DNA from: DAIQRJ01 sp963708795
GTDB lineage: Bacteria; Actinomycetota; Actinomycetes; Propionibacteriales; DAIQRJ01
DNA: 64,000 nt
Direction of reading: 5' to 3'
Assembly (NCBI GenBank): GCA_963708795.1
Contig: CAVPUH010000004.1
Location: 124,001 to 188,000 of the forward strand
The first letter of the stretch is position 1, and every line of letters starts with the position of its first letter. The notes beneath the pieces are model-generated. The model ran no database searches. It worked only from the letters and a program-made list of their open reading frames with translations, and was not told the origin of the DNA. This document shows, one piece after another, positions 8,749-16,434 of this stretch. The position numbers were made by a program, and so were the translations under genes.

Positions 8749-9630
8749 TCAGGCGTCGAGGATGACGGAGCGGCTCAGGTTGCGCGGGAGGTCGGGGTCG
8801 AGCCCTCGGGCCTGACCGCGACCGACGGCGAGGCGCTGAGCTCGGATGAGCTCGGCCTGGGCGTCGCGCCCGGGTGACGACACGACCATCCCGCCCATCG
8901 CAGCGATCTCGGCCGGCAGTTCGGCCGGGACGTCGCCGAGGAGCCAGACCACGCTGTTCTCGTCGGTGATGCTCATCGGGCCGTGCCGGTACTCCGTCGC
9001 CGGGTAGGCCTCCGACCACGAGAGCGAGGCCTCGCGCATCTTCAGCGCCGCCTCGTACGCGAGCCCGATGCTCCAGCCGGTCGAGAGGAACGTGTACTGA
9101 CCCCGATCGAGGACACCGTCGGGCAGCGGCTCGTCGACGGCCACCTCGGCCTGCTCGATGACGGTGGCGAGATCCTCGCCGAGGTGTGCGCGCAGGAGCG
9201 TCAGCGTCGTCGTCGCGAACCGGGTCTGCACGACGGACTTCTCGTCGGCGAACTCGAGGACGATGACCTCGTCGGCGGCCTGCATGATCGGCGTGTTCGG
9301 ATCGCCTGTGATCACCGTGGTCGGGACGGTTCCGCGCAGTCGGGTGAGGACGTCGACGACCTCGGTGGTGGTGCCCGAGCGGGTGATGGCGAGAACCCGG
9401 TCGTAGTTGCGGCCGGTCGGCACCTCCGACGCGGTGAACGCGTCGGTCTCGCCGAGCCCGACCCGCTCGCGGAGCCCGGCGTAGGCCTGGGCGACGAACC
9501 ACGACGTGCCGCAGCCGATGACGGCGACGCGCTCACCGGCGAGCGGGAGCCCGACCACATCGGGTGCGAGCTCGACCGCCCGGCGCCAACATGCGGGTTG
9601 GGACGCGATCTCCTCGTCGACGAACGACAC
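8749..9630 (-). CDS. SIS-domain sugar isomerase/deaminase, AgaS-like
   Basis: 293 residues from the GTG at 9630, chosen because GGAGGA lies 6 bases upstream; a longer in-frame start at 9690 lacks this. Two SIS domains: GCGTSWFVAQAY and ITRSGTTTEVVD in the first, LSTGWSIGLAYEAALK and EYRHGPMSI in the second. It matches the isomerase half of GlmS but lacks the glutaminase domain, as in AgaS, which converts galactosamine-6-phosphate to tagatose-6-phosphate plus ammonia. First gene of the operon, with its own promoter and a repeat element upstream. GlcN-6-P deaminase activity cannot be excluded. Confidence 0.88.
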   Translation of the reverse strand: MSFVDEEIASQPACWRRAVELAPDVVGLPLAGERVAVIGCGTSWFVAQAYAGLRERVGLGETDAFTASEVPTGRNYDRVLAITRSGTTTEVVDVLTRLRGTVPTTVITGDPNTPIMQAADEVIVLEFADEKSVVQTRFATTTLTLLRAHLGEDLATVIEQAEVAVDEPLPDGVLDRGQYTFLSTGWSIGLAYEAALKMREASLSWSEAYPATEYRHGPMSITDENSVVWLLGDVPAELPAEIAAMGGMVVSSPGRDAQAELIRAQRLAVGRGQARGLDPDLPRNLSRSVILDA

Positions 9631-9770
9631 AGCTTCCTCCGGGCGGTCGGTCCCGACCGGGGAGGTCGGCGGGACGAAGGGCAGACACACGTCACGACGG
9701 CACCAGGACGAGCTGCGGGGACAGGTCTGCGGCGCGTCGTGGGCGCGGGTGTTGTCGGTAGATCACATTT

Positions 9771-9787
9771 TGATGACGCGGTGATGA
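9771..9787. promoter_or_regulatory. direct repeat in the amino-sugar operon leader, candidate operator
   Basis: TGATGA at 9771-9776 and again at 9782-9787: start-to-start spacing 11 bases, one helical turn, between the predicted promoter and the first gene. DeoR-family repressors often bind repeated short elements near the promoter they control, and the DeoR gene is divergent. The assignment is inference. Confidence 0.35.
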
Positions 9788-9813
9788 AGTCGACGGAACT
9801 CCGTGACAGAACG

Positions 9814-9842
9814 AGCCTAGTCGCGCGATTCTGTTCCGACAA
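9814..9842 (-). promoter_or_regulatory. predicted sigma-A-type promoter of the amino-sugar operon
   Basis: On the minus strand TTGTCG (9842-9837), a 17-base spacer and TAGGCT (9819-9814) match the -35/-10 consensus well. It lies about 180 bases upstream of the isomerase GTG, with the TGATGA repeats between. An opposing, weaker element (TTCCGA, 16 bases, CATTAT at 9834-9861, plus strand) may serve the regulator gene. Confidence 0.5.
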
Positions 9843-9959
9843 GGCAAGCCGCGCGCATTATCACGCAAACAACGTGCAGATACCTGGTTGCTGACAACGC
9901 CTCGGATGACCGCGGCGGGATCGCCCGGGCAGGTGCCCACGATGGACCGGAGGTCTCGG

Positions 9960-10745
9960 GTGAACCGATATGAACGTCTCAACACACTGCTCGACCTCGT
10001 CTCCAACCAGGGCAGCATCGAGGTCGAGGACGCGGCCGGTGCGCTCGCCGTGTCCGCGGCCACGATCCGCCGCGATCTCGACCACCTGGCGTCCCAGCAG
10101 ATGCTCACCCGGACCCGCGGTGGCGCCGTCGCCCACAGCGTCTCCTACGACCTCCCACTCCGGTACAAGTCATCCCGCCAGACCTCGCCGAAGCGACGGA
10201 TCGGTGCCGCCGCTGCCGCACTCGTCGATCGCGGGCAGGTGGTCGGCTTCACCGGCGGCACGACGACCAGCGAAGTGGCCCGTTCGCTCGTCACCCGTCC
10301 CGACCTCCAGCAGGTCGACGGCGAGCACGCGGTGACCGTCGTGACGAATGCCCTGAACATCGCCAACGAGCTGGCCGTGCGGCGCAACGTGAAGATCGTG
10401 CTCACCGGCGGGGTGGCCAGACCGCAGTCATACGAGTTGTTCGGGCCGCTGGCCGAGCGCGTGCTCTCGGAGGTCCACATCGACATCACATTCCTCGGCG
10501 TCGAGGGCCTGGACGAGGAGGAGGGCGCGTTCGCCACCCACGAGGGTGAGGCGAGCGTCAACCGGCTGATGGCCTCGAGGGCGACGACGGTCGTCGTGGT
10601 GTCGGACTCGTCGAAGATCGGCCGGCCGGCCTTCGCGCACATCTGGCCGCTCGATCAGGTCGACGTGCTCGTCACCGACACCGACGCCACATCCGAATCG
10701 CTCCGCCGGTTCGAGGACGCCGGCGTCAAGGTCGTGCAGGTCTAG
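9960..10745 (+). CDS. DeoR/GlpR family transcriptional regulator of the amino-sugar operon
   Basis: 261 residues. I take the GTG at 9960 because GGAGG lies exactly 6 bases upstream; an ATG at 9942 is in frame but places that Shine-Dalgarno inside the gene. N-terminal winged helix with the DeoR signature: VEDAAGALAVSAATIRRDL followed by TRTRGGAV. The C-terminal sensor domain is of the DeoR/ISOCOT type (GFTGGTTTSEVAR, VVTNALNIANELA, LTGGVARP, SDSSKIGR) and binds phosphosugars. Divergent from the isomerase-kinase-deacetylase operon, which it most likely represses until a phosphorylated intermediate accumulates. AgaR-like by context. Confidence 0.9.
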   Translation: MNRYERLNTLLDLVSNQGSIEVEDAAGALAVSAATIRRDLDHLASQQMLTRTRGGAVAHSVSYDLPLRYKSSRQTSPKRRIGAAAAALVDRGQVVGFTGGTTTSEVARSLVTRPDLQQVDGEHAVTVVTNALNIANELAVRRNVKIVLTGGVARPQSYELFGPLAERVLSEVHIDITFLGVEGLDEEEGAFATHEGEASVNRLMASRATTVVVVSDSSKIGRPAFAHIWPLDQVDVLVTDTDATSESLRRFEDAGVKVVQV

Positions 10746-10747
10746 CC

Positions 10748-11548
10748 GTGGCGCCTGACTCGGAGCGTCCCGTCGACGCTGCCGCGGACGAGGGCGGCTC
10801 ACCCAAGGACCGGTTCGTGACCGTCTACGGTCACCGCCCGGTGCTGGCCGCCCTCGCGGACGAGTCGCTGACCGTCGACAAGGTGCTGCTCGCCGACGGC
10901 GCGGGCGGGCCGAACGCGCGGGAGATCGTCGCGGTCGCGCGACAGCGCGGCGTCCCCCTGTCGAGGGTGGACCCGCACCGGATCAAGCTGCTCGCGGGCA
11001 ACAGTCGGCACGATGACGGCGTGCTGGCCGACGTGGTCGCGCCGCACATGCGCACGCTGGCCGCAGCACTGGCTGTCGGCTACCGCGACCTGCCGACCAC
11101 CCTGCTCGTGCTCGACGGCGTACGGACCCCGGCGAACGTGGGGATGATCCTCCGAACGGCCGCGGCGGCCGGCATCGGCGGGATCGTGGTTCCCCATCGC
11201 GGGGTGGCAAGCCTGGATCCTCTCGTGGTCAAGGCCTCGGCCGGTGTCGCCTTCCGGGCGCCGGTGCTCCGCTGCTCGACAGCCGCCGACGCCGTGGTCG
11301 ACCTGGTCGAGGCCGGCTATCGCATCGTCGGGCTGCAGGCCGATGCCGCCACGTCTCTGTTCGAGGCCGAGGTACTCCCCCGGACCGCGTTCGTGCTCGG
11401 CAGCGAGACGAGCGGGCTGACCCCCGACGTGGCCGCCGCGGTGACCGACTGGGTGGCCATCCCGATGCCCGGCGACGTGGAGTCGCTCAACGTCGCCAGC
11501 GCTGCGGCAGTGGTCTGCTTCGAACTCGTGCGGCGGGGCCTGACCTGA
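10748..11548 (+). CDS. SpoU/TrmH family RNA 2'-O-methyltransferase
   Basis: 266 residues, GTG start 2 bases after the DeoR stop. The N-terminal substrate-binding domain (YGHRPVLAALADES) precedes the SPOUT domain, with motif 1 LVLDGVRTPANVGMILRTA, motif 2 FVLGSETSGLTPD and motif 3 IPMPGDVESLNVASAAAV; the last two form the deep-knot SAM site. It would methylate a ribose 2'-OH in 23S rRNA or tRNA. RlmB-like and TrmH-like members cannot be separated from sequence alone. It may be co-transcribed with the regulator by proximity only. Confidence 0.9.
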   Translation: MAPDSERPVDAAADEGGSPKDRFVTVYGHRPVLAALADESLTVDKVLLADGAGGPNAREIVAVARQRGVPLSRVDPHRIKLLAGNSRHDDGVLADVVAPHMRTLAAALAVGYRDLPTTLLVLDGVRTPANVGMILRTAAAAGIGGIVVPHRGVASLDPLVVKASAGVAFRAPVLRCSTAADAVVDLVEAGYRIVGLQADAATSLFEAEVLPRTAFVLGSETSGLTPDVAAAVTDWVAIPMPGDVESLNVASAAAVVCFELVRRGLT

Positions 11549-11597
11549 GCCGTCGGTGCCCGGCCGGATGATTCGCTAGACGCGTCATGGAAAGTCG

Positions 11598-11626
11598 TTG
11601 CCTGGCTGGCATGCGGGCCGTACGGT
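11598..11626 (+). promoter_or_regulatory. predicted promoter before the 12-codon ORF
   Basis: TTGCCT (11598-11603), a 17-base spacer, TACGGT (11621-11626). A start near 11633 would put the very strong Shine-Dalgarno AAAGGAGGTGG within the first 25 bases of the transcript. Confidence 0.5.
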
Positions 11627-11658
11627 TGTCGTACACGTGAAAGGAGGTGGTCCGAAGA

Positions 11659-11697
11659 ATGCATAGCTTCGGGACTCGTGAGGTGACGGTCGCCTGA
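11659..11697 (+). CDS. 12-residue leader peptide-like ORF
   Basis: ATG at 11659 to TGA at 11697, encoding MHSFGTREVTVA. It is preceded by AAAGGAGGTGG, a near-perfect complement of the 16S 3' end, ending 8 bases before the ATG. A hairpin, GACGGTC-gcct-GACCGTC, covers the last codons and the stop. The ORF lies at the start of a roughly 270-base region without other genes that ends in a strong terminator. A leader or regulatory peptide is one reading; a structured RNA with a ribosome-docking site is another. I cannot name a family. Confidence 0.45.
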   Translation: MHSFGTREVTVA

Positions 11698-11860
11698 CCG
11701 TCGTTCCCTCAGGGGCAGTCCTCGTTGGAATGTCCCCAGCTCGGGACAGGCGCTGGGTGTTGACCCGCCGACTTCGGTCGGGCAGACCAAGGCCGTCACC
11801 GCGCTTGCGGGCGCTGGAACCGTCCCACCAGCATTCAAGCCCGCAGGTCTTCTGAATGAG

Positions 11861-11890
11861 CCGGCCGTCCCCGTTCGCGGGGGCGGCCGG
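11861..11890. terminator. strong hairpin terminator between the RNA region and pdxH
   Basis: CCGGCCGTCCCCG, loop TTCG, CGGGGGCGGCCGG: a 13-bp stem with one G-T pair, followed by TTCCTT. It lies between converging units and could serve both strands. Confidence 0.7.
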
Positions 11891-11914
11891 TTCCTTCGTT
11901 GCGGCGCGGTCGGG

Positions 11915-12589
11915 TCATGGCTGCAGTCGGGTGCGCACCCAGCCGCCTTCGGCGTCGCGGCGGTATTCGACCCGATCGTGCAGGCGGCCGGTCCGGCCCG
12001 CCCAGAACTCCCATCGCTGCGGCACCACGCGCAGACCGCCCCAGAACGGCGGCCGCGGGATCGGGCCGCTGCCGAAGCGTTCGGCCGCCTCCGCGTACTC
12101 CGCGTCGAGCGCCGCGCGGTCGGCGACCGGATCGGACTGGGCGCTGGACCACGCGCCCAGTTGGCTCTCCCGGGGACGGGTGGCGAAGTAGGCGTCCGAC
12201 TCCGCAGCCGCGACCGGCTCGACCGTCCCCTCGACGCGAACCTGGACGCTGGCCAGGTGCCAGCCGAACACCACCGCAGCCACCGGGTGTGCCGCCAGCT
12301 GACGCCCCTTGGCCGACTCCAGGTTCGTGTAGAACACCAGCCCGCGCTCGTCGAGACCCTTCAGGAGCACCGTCCGAGCCGCCGGTCGGCCCGCGTCGTC
12401 GACGGTGGCCACCACCATCGCGTTCGGCTCCGGCAACCCGGCCGCCTCGACCTCGTCGAACCACCGGCGGAACTGGGCCACCGGGTCGGGATCGACCGTC
12501 GACGGGTCGAGCGGTGGTGCGTCGTAGCTCACGCGCAGACCTGCCAGATGGGCGTCGGACGAGGCGGTCGGCTGCTCGGCATCGGTCAC
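11915..12589 (-). CDS. pdxH: pyridoxamine/pyridoxine 5'-phosphate oxidase
   Basis: 224 residues from the GTG at 12589 (typical PdxH length); the open frame runs further upstream but without PdxH-like sequence. PdxH signatures: DPVAQFRRWFDEVEAAGLPEPNAM near the N-terminus, ARTVLLKGLDERGLVFYTNL (FMN binding), SAKGRQLAAHPVAA, and the C-terminal FWGGLRVVPQRWEFWAGRTGRLHDR. It oxidises PNP or PMP to PLP with FMN and O2. Divergent from serC, a PLP enzyme, across 115 bases, so cofactor supply and a user of the cofactor sit side by side. Confidence 0.95.
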   Translation of the reverse strand: MTDAEQPTASSDAHLAGLRVSYDAPPLDPSTVDPDPVAQFRRWFDEVEAAGLPEPNAMVVATVDDAGRPAARTVLLKGLDERGLVFYTNLESAKGRQLAAHPVAAVVFGWHLASVQVRVEGTVEPVAAAESDAYFATRPRESQLGAWSSAQSDPVADRAALDAEYAEAAERFGSGPIPRPPFWGGLRVVPQRWEFWAGRTGRLHDRVEYRRDAEGGWVRTRLQP

Positions 12590-12704
12590 ACGTCCGAGGG
12601 TAGAACGACGCCCGAACCCAGCCCGGAGCGCATGTAACAATGACCGCCGGACAGCGTTGTCGAGCTCAACCCCGCTCCGGGGACCTTTCACCGTTGGGAC
12701 TTCC

Positions 12705-13838
12705 ATGGCCGACGCCACGACCTCCATTGCGATCCCCGCCGACCTCAAGCCTCTCGACGGACGCTTCGGATCCGGGCCGTCGAAGATCCGGCCCGAGGCG
12801 ATCGCCGCGCTCGCCGCCGTGGGCGGCAGCCTGCTCGGCACCTCCCACCGGCAGAAGCCCGTCCGCGCCCTCGTGGGCCGTGTGCGTGCTGGACTGGACG
12901 ACCTGTTCGACCTTCCCGACGGCTACCAGGTCGTCCTCGGCAACGGCGGCAGCACCGCGTTCTGGGACATCGCCGCCTTCGGCCTCGTCCGACAGCGCTC
13001 GGCGCACGCGTCGTTCGGCGAGTTCTCGGCGAAGTTCGCGTCGGTGACCAAAGGCGCACCCTGGCTCGAGGACCCGTCCGTGGTCGTCGGCGAACCGGGC
13101 ACGCTGCCCACGCTGAGCGCGGTCGACGGCGCCGACGTGTACGCCTGGCCGCACAACGAGACCTCGACCGGGGTCATGTCGCAGGTCGCCCGAATCCCCG
13201 GTGCCGCGGAGGATGCGCTCGTCGTCATCGACGCGACCTCAGGGGCCGGCGGCCTCCCCGTCGACATCGCGCAGACCGACGTGTACTACTTCGCCCCGCA
13301 GAAGTCGTTCGCCTCCGACGGCGGCCTCTGGATCGCGCTGATGTCGCCACGTGCCCTGGAGCGGGTGGCCGAGATCGCGGCGTCGGGCCGCTACATCCCG
13401 ACGTTCTTCGACCTGCCGACGGCGATCGACAACTCGGGCAAGGACCAGACCTACAACACACCGTCGCTGGCGACGCTCGTGCTCATGGCCGAGCAGCTCG
13501 ACTGGATGCTCGCCGGCGGCGGGCTCGACTTCACCGTCGGTCGCACCACCGAGTCGAGCAGCCACCTTTATCAGTGGGCTGAGAAGATGGACTACACGAC
13601 GCCGTACGTCGCCGAGGAGTCCGCGCGGTCGCTGGTGGTCGGCACGATCGACTTCGATCCGTCCATCGACCACGCCGAACTCGCGAAAGTGCTGCGGGCG
13701 AACGGGATCGTGGACGTCGAGCCCTACCGCAAGCTCGGCCGCAACCAGCTCCGGGTGGCGATGTTCCCGGCGGTCGACCCGGACGACGTCCAGCGGCTGA
13801 CCGCATCGATCGAGTACGTGGTCGACCGACTGACCTGA
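12705..13838 (+). CDS. serC: phosphoserine aminotransferase
   Basis: 377 residues from the ATG at 12705. It belongs to the actinobacterial SerC branch: RFGSGPSKIRPEAI, LGTSHRQKPVR, LGNGGSTAFWD, and the PLP-lysine motif YYFAPQKSFASDGG, then NTPSLATLVLM. It makes 3-phosphoserine from 3-phosphohydroxypyruvate and glutamate, the second step of serine synthesis. Divergent from pdxH. In many actinobacteria a citrate synthase gene lies in this neighbourhood; none is seen here. Confidence 0.95.
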   Translation: MADATTSIAIPADLKPLDGRFGSGPSKIRPEAIAALAAVGGSLLGTSHRQKPVRALVGRVRAGLDDLFDLPDGYQVVLGNGGSTAFWDIAAFGLVRQRSAHASFGEFSAKFASVTKGAPWLEDPSVVVGEPGTLPTLSAVDGADVYAWPHNETSTGVMSQVARIPGAAEDALVVIDATSGAGGLPVDIAQTDVYYFAPQKSFASDGGLWIALMSPRALERVAEIAASGRYIPTFFDLPTAIDNSGKDQTYNTPSLATLVLMAEQLDWMLAGGGLDFTVGRTTESSSHLYQWAEKMDYTTPYVAEESARSLVVGTIDFDPSIDHAELAKVLRANGIVDVEPYRKLGRNQLRVAMFPAVDPDDVQRLTASIEYVVDRLT

Positions 13839-13871
13839 TCGCGCGGTCGACCGGTGGCAGTGGACCGGTCC

Positions 13872-15482
13872 TCACACCTCGACACGGATCGGCACCGTGT
13901 GCCAGCCGGTCGCACCGTCGGGTAAGACGTCGGCACGTTCGTTGGTCTGCGTGTAGCCGGTGACATCGGTGGCGCGGCACTGCAGCACGTAGTCCCCCGG
14001 CTGGGCGTTCTTCCAGAGGAATCGCCAGCGCACCCAGCTGTCCTTCGTCGGCTCGGTGGCCAGCGTCGCGCGCTGCCACGGCTGGTCCTCGGTCATCCGG
14101 ACCTCGACGCCCGCGATCCCGGTGTGCTGCGCCCAGGCCACCCCGGCGATGGTCACGTCGCCGGCCTTCGCTCCACCGGTCGGCGTGTCGATCCGCGACT
14201 CGGTCTTGATCGGACCCTTGACCCCCCAGCCGCGCTGCGTCCAGTACGCCTGGAACTGGTCGTACCTCGTGACCTCCAGGTCGACCAGCCACTTCGTCGC
14301 CGACACGTAGCCGTAGAGCCCCGGCACGACCATCCGCACCGGGAAGCCGTGCTCGATCGGCAGCGGCTGCCCATTCATGCCGTACGCCAGGAGTGCGTTG
14401 CGATCGTCGGTCAGCGCCTCGAGGGGCGTCCCGACGGTGAAACCGTCGGCGGACGTCTGGAGGACGGCGTCGGCGTCGGGGTGGACGCCGGCCTCGTTCA
14501 GGATCGGCGCGATACGGGTCCCGCTCCACTGGGCGTTGCCGACGAGATCGCCGCCGACGGAGTTGCTGACGCAGGTCAGGGTGACCCAGGCGAACGTGGG
14601 GTCGCGCTGGATGAGGTCGTCGAGGCTGAGTGTGAGCTCCTTGTCGACCATGCCGTGGATGTGCAGCCGCCAGGTGGTGGGGTCGATCCGCGGCGTGGCG
14701 AGTGCGGTGTCGATCCGGTAGAACGAGTCGTTCGGCGTGGCCCACGTCGCGGCTCCCCGGATGGGAGTCGCGAAGTCGGCACCGGTCGGCGTGGCGAGCG
14801 ACTTGGGCTGTGGGAGGCGCAGCGCGCTGCGTGCCGCCGAGACGGCCTTGGCCGCGCCGAAGTCGATGCGGGAGACGGCGCCGGCGATGGCCGTGCCGGC
14901 GATGGTCAGGGCGACCGCGCTGAGAAAGCGCCGCCGACCGTCCGGGTCCAGGGTCTGCGTGGCCACGATCACCCCGGATTCGCGGCTCATGACGGCTTCT
15001 GCAGCCCGGCCGGTGAGCCAGCGCAGGACGACGAGAGCGACGACGCCGGCGACGATGGAGGGGAGGAGGTCGGCCGGCGCGAACTCCCGACGGGTGCTGG
15101 CGGCCCACCCTCCGATGGCGGCGATCGCGAGTGTGAGCCAGGTGAAGGAGCGATGCCGGACCGAGAGGATGCCGACGACTCCGGCGATCACGGCGACGAC
15201 GATCCCCATCCCGATGCCGAGGACGATCTTGTCGTTGGTCCCGAAGGTCTTGGTCGCGAACTCCTTCAGCCACGGCGGCACGTGATCGATGAACACGGCA
15301 CCCACGGCGACGAGAGGCGTGGCGATCGTGAAGCCGAAGGCCGCCACCACCTGGGCGGCGACGAGACCGGCGAGTGCGGCCAACCAGCCCGACAGCGCAC
15401 CGAGCCAGTAGTGCCGGGCCGGAATGTGCGGGGCGGCGCCGGGCGCGGCCGGCGGGGTGTCGAGCACGTCGGTCCGGCTCAT
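13872..15482 (-). CDS. membrane-anchored sulfite oxidase-type molybdopterin oxidoreductase
   Basis: 536 residues; ATG at 15482. Four to five transmembrane segments lie in the first 220 residues (WLGALSGWLAALAGLVA, IVVAVIAGVVGILS, IVAGVVALVVL). After residue 280 comes a SUOX-type molybdopterin domain: NDSFYRIDTALATPRID, the Moco-ligand Cys in WVTLTCVSNSVGGDLVGNAQW, EHGFPVRMVVPGLYGYVSATKW. The C-terminal Mo-co dimerisation domain carries VEVRMTEDQPWQRA. It is expected at the outer face of the membrane, moving two electrons from a small substrate; YedY-like or sulfite dehydrogenase activity are options. Its ATG overlaps the stop of a 31-residue membrane peptide. Confidence 0.9.
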   Translation of the reverse strand: MSRTDVLDTPPAAPGAAPHIPARHYWLGALSGWLAALAGLVAAQVVAAFGFTIATPLVAVGAVFIDHVPPWLKEFATKTFGTNDKIVLGIGMGIVVAVIAGVVGILSVRHRSFTWLTLAIAAIGGWAASTRREFAPADLLPSIVAGVVALVVLRWLTGRAAEAVMSRESGVIVATQTLDPDGRRRFLSAVALTIAGTAIAGAVSRIDFGAAKAVSAARSALRLPQPKSLATPTGADFATPIRGAATWATPNDSFYRIDTALATPRIDPTTWRLHIHGMVDKELTLSLDDLIQRDPTFAWVTLTCVSNSVGGDLVGNAQWSGTRIAPILNEAGVHPDADAVLQTSADGFTVGTPLEALTDDRNALLAYGMNGQPLPIEHGFPVRMVVPGLYGYVSATKWLVDLEVTRYDQFQAYWTQRGWGVKGPIKTESRIDTPTGGAKAGDVTIAGVAWAQHTGIAGVEVRMTEDQPWQRATLATEPTKDSWVRWRFLWKNAQPGDYVLQCRATDVTGYTQTNERADVLPDGATGWHTVPIRVEV

Positions 15483-15574
15483 TTGAGGGCCGCCGCGACG
15501 AGGACGACCACGATGAGCGCGACGAGCACGGCCGGTATCACCCAGCGGCGGCGTGGACCGGCAAGACCTGGCAT
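15479..15574 (-). CDS. 31-residue single-pass membrane peptide
   Basis: ATG at 15574, TGA at 15479-15481, overlapping the oxidoreductase ATG as ATGA. The peptide starts MPGLAGPRRRW, a basic N-terminus, followed by one hydrophobic helix of about 19 residues (VIPAVLVALIVVVLVAAAL) and ends LK. The topology (positive N-terminus, single helix) and the stop-start overlap suggest translational coupling with the oxidoreductase and perhaps an assembly or anchoring role. No family recognised. Confidence 0.55.
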   Translation of the reverse strand: MPGLAGPRRRWVIPAVLVALIVVVLVAAALK

Positions 15575-15648
15575 GCCTGCACGCTAGCCCGAGCGACGTG
15601 AGGACGGGCGGTTGAGCCGTCAACCGTAATCGAGGCGTAGCCGAGCGC

Positions 15649-16389
15649 TCAGCCGGCGACGGCGAGGATGTGCGAGCGCACGGCGGCGACGAGGTCCGGC
15701 TCTCCGGCCGACGCGATGACATTCGCGTCACCGCGCCACAGCCAGCGCAGGACGGCGTCGGGCGTGCCGGTCACCGTAGCGGCGGCGGCCGGATCGGTGA
15801 CACCGGGCGACACGCTGACCTGTCGGGGGGTGACGTCGATTCGCCACCGGCCGTTGCCCGCCGCGAGCTCGACCACACCGGCGGCCGCGACGACGTCGGT
15901 CTCGGCGCGGGGCAGGTCGAGGAAGAAGCCCAGGATCTCGTCGATGCCGTCGACGGCGAGCCGGTCGTCGATCGGCGTGCGGATACCCACGGCGCCCTCC
16001 GAGTCCTGGCGGTGCACCGCCGATTCGTGGGCCATCCTCCGCTGCCAGAAGCCGACGGTCTGATCCGAGGGCACCCACGTCCAGGCGGGCTCATCCGGCG
16101 ACCGGGAGGAGAGTTCGTCGAGCAGGCCGGCGATGGCCGAGTCGAACCACGCGAACGGTTCGGGATCCGGGCCGGGTGGCGGCCATGGATCGGGCGGTGC
16201 ACCGTTGCGCAGGGTCTCGACCTTGTGCTGATAGACGTCGCCGACGTGCTCGAGAACCGTGATCGACGTCCAGCCGTCCAGATCCGGTACCGGGGCGTCC
16301 GGAGCCTGCACGGCGGCCGCCCGAATGACCGCGGCGTCGGCGCGCACATGGTCGACATACTCGTGCGGGAGCAACCGGTAACTCGTCAT
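15649..16389 (-). CDS. maleylpyruvate isomerase family mycothiol-dependent enzyme (DinB superfamily)
   Basis: 246 residues. The first 150 residues form a DinB-like four-helix bundle with the putative metal histidines in ITVLEHVGDVYQHK and RRMAHESAVHRQD; a C-terminal sterol-carrier-like domain follows (WRIDVTPRQVSVSPG, ATVTGTPDAVLRWLWRGD). This two-domain layout is typical of actinobacterial proteins named after mycothiol-dependent maleylpyruvate isomerase. The substrate of most members, including this one, is unknown. It supports the actinobacterial assignment. Confidence 0.88.
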   Translation of the reverse strand: MTSYRLLPHEYVDHVRADAAVIRAAAVQAPDAPVPDLDGWTSITVLEHVGDVYQHKVETLRNGAPPDPWPPPGPDPEPFAWFDSAIAGLLDELSSRSPDEPAWTWVPSDQTVGFWQRRMAHESAVHRQDSEGAVGIRTPIDDRLAVDGIDEILGFFLDLPRAETDVVAAAGVVELAAGNGRWRIDVTPRQVSVSPGVTDPAAAATVTGTPDAVLRWLWRGDANVIASAGEPDLVAAVRSHILAVAG

Positions 16390-16434
16390 ACCGACACCGT
16401 AGGGCGGCCGACCGACATCCCGTCCGAGCGTGGT

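Larger units (their letters stand above)
11640..11893 (+). ncRNA. candidate structured RNA (unnamed) with embedded micro-ORF and terminator
   Basis: No conventional gene fits 11549-11914. After the micro-ORF the region holds successive inverted repeats: GGGGCA with TGTCCCC (near 11712-11743), CCGAC-ttc-GGTCGG (near 11767-11780), and CATTCA with TGAATG (near 11832-11859). It ends in the strong hairpin at 11861-11890. Together with the predicted promoter at 11598-11626 this looks like an independent short transcript. No known Rfam family was recognised by eye. Confidence 0.4.
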
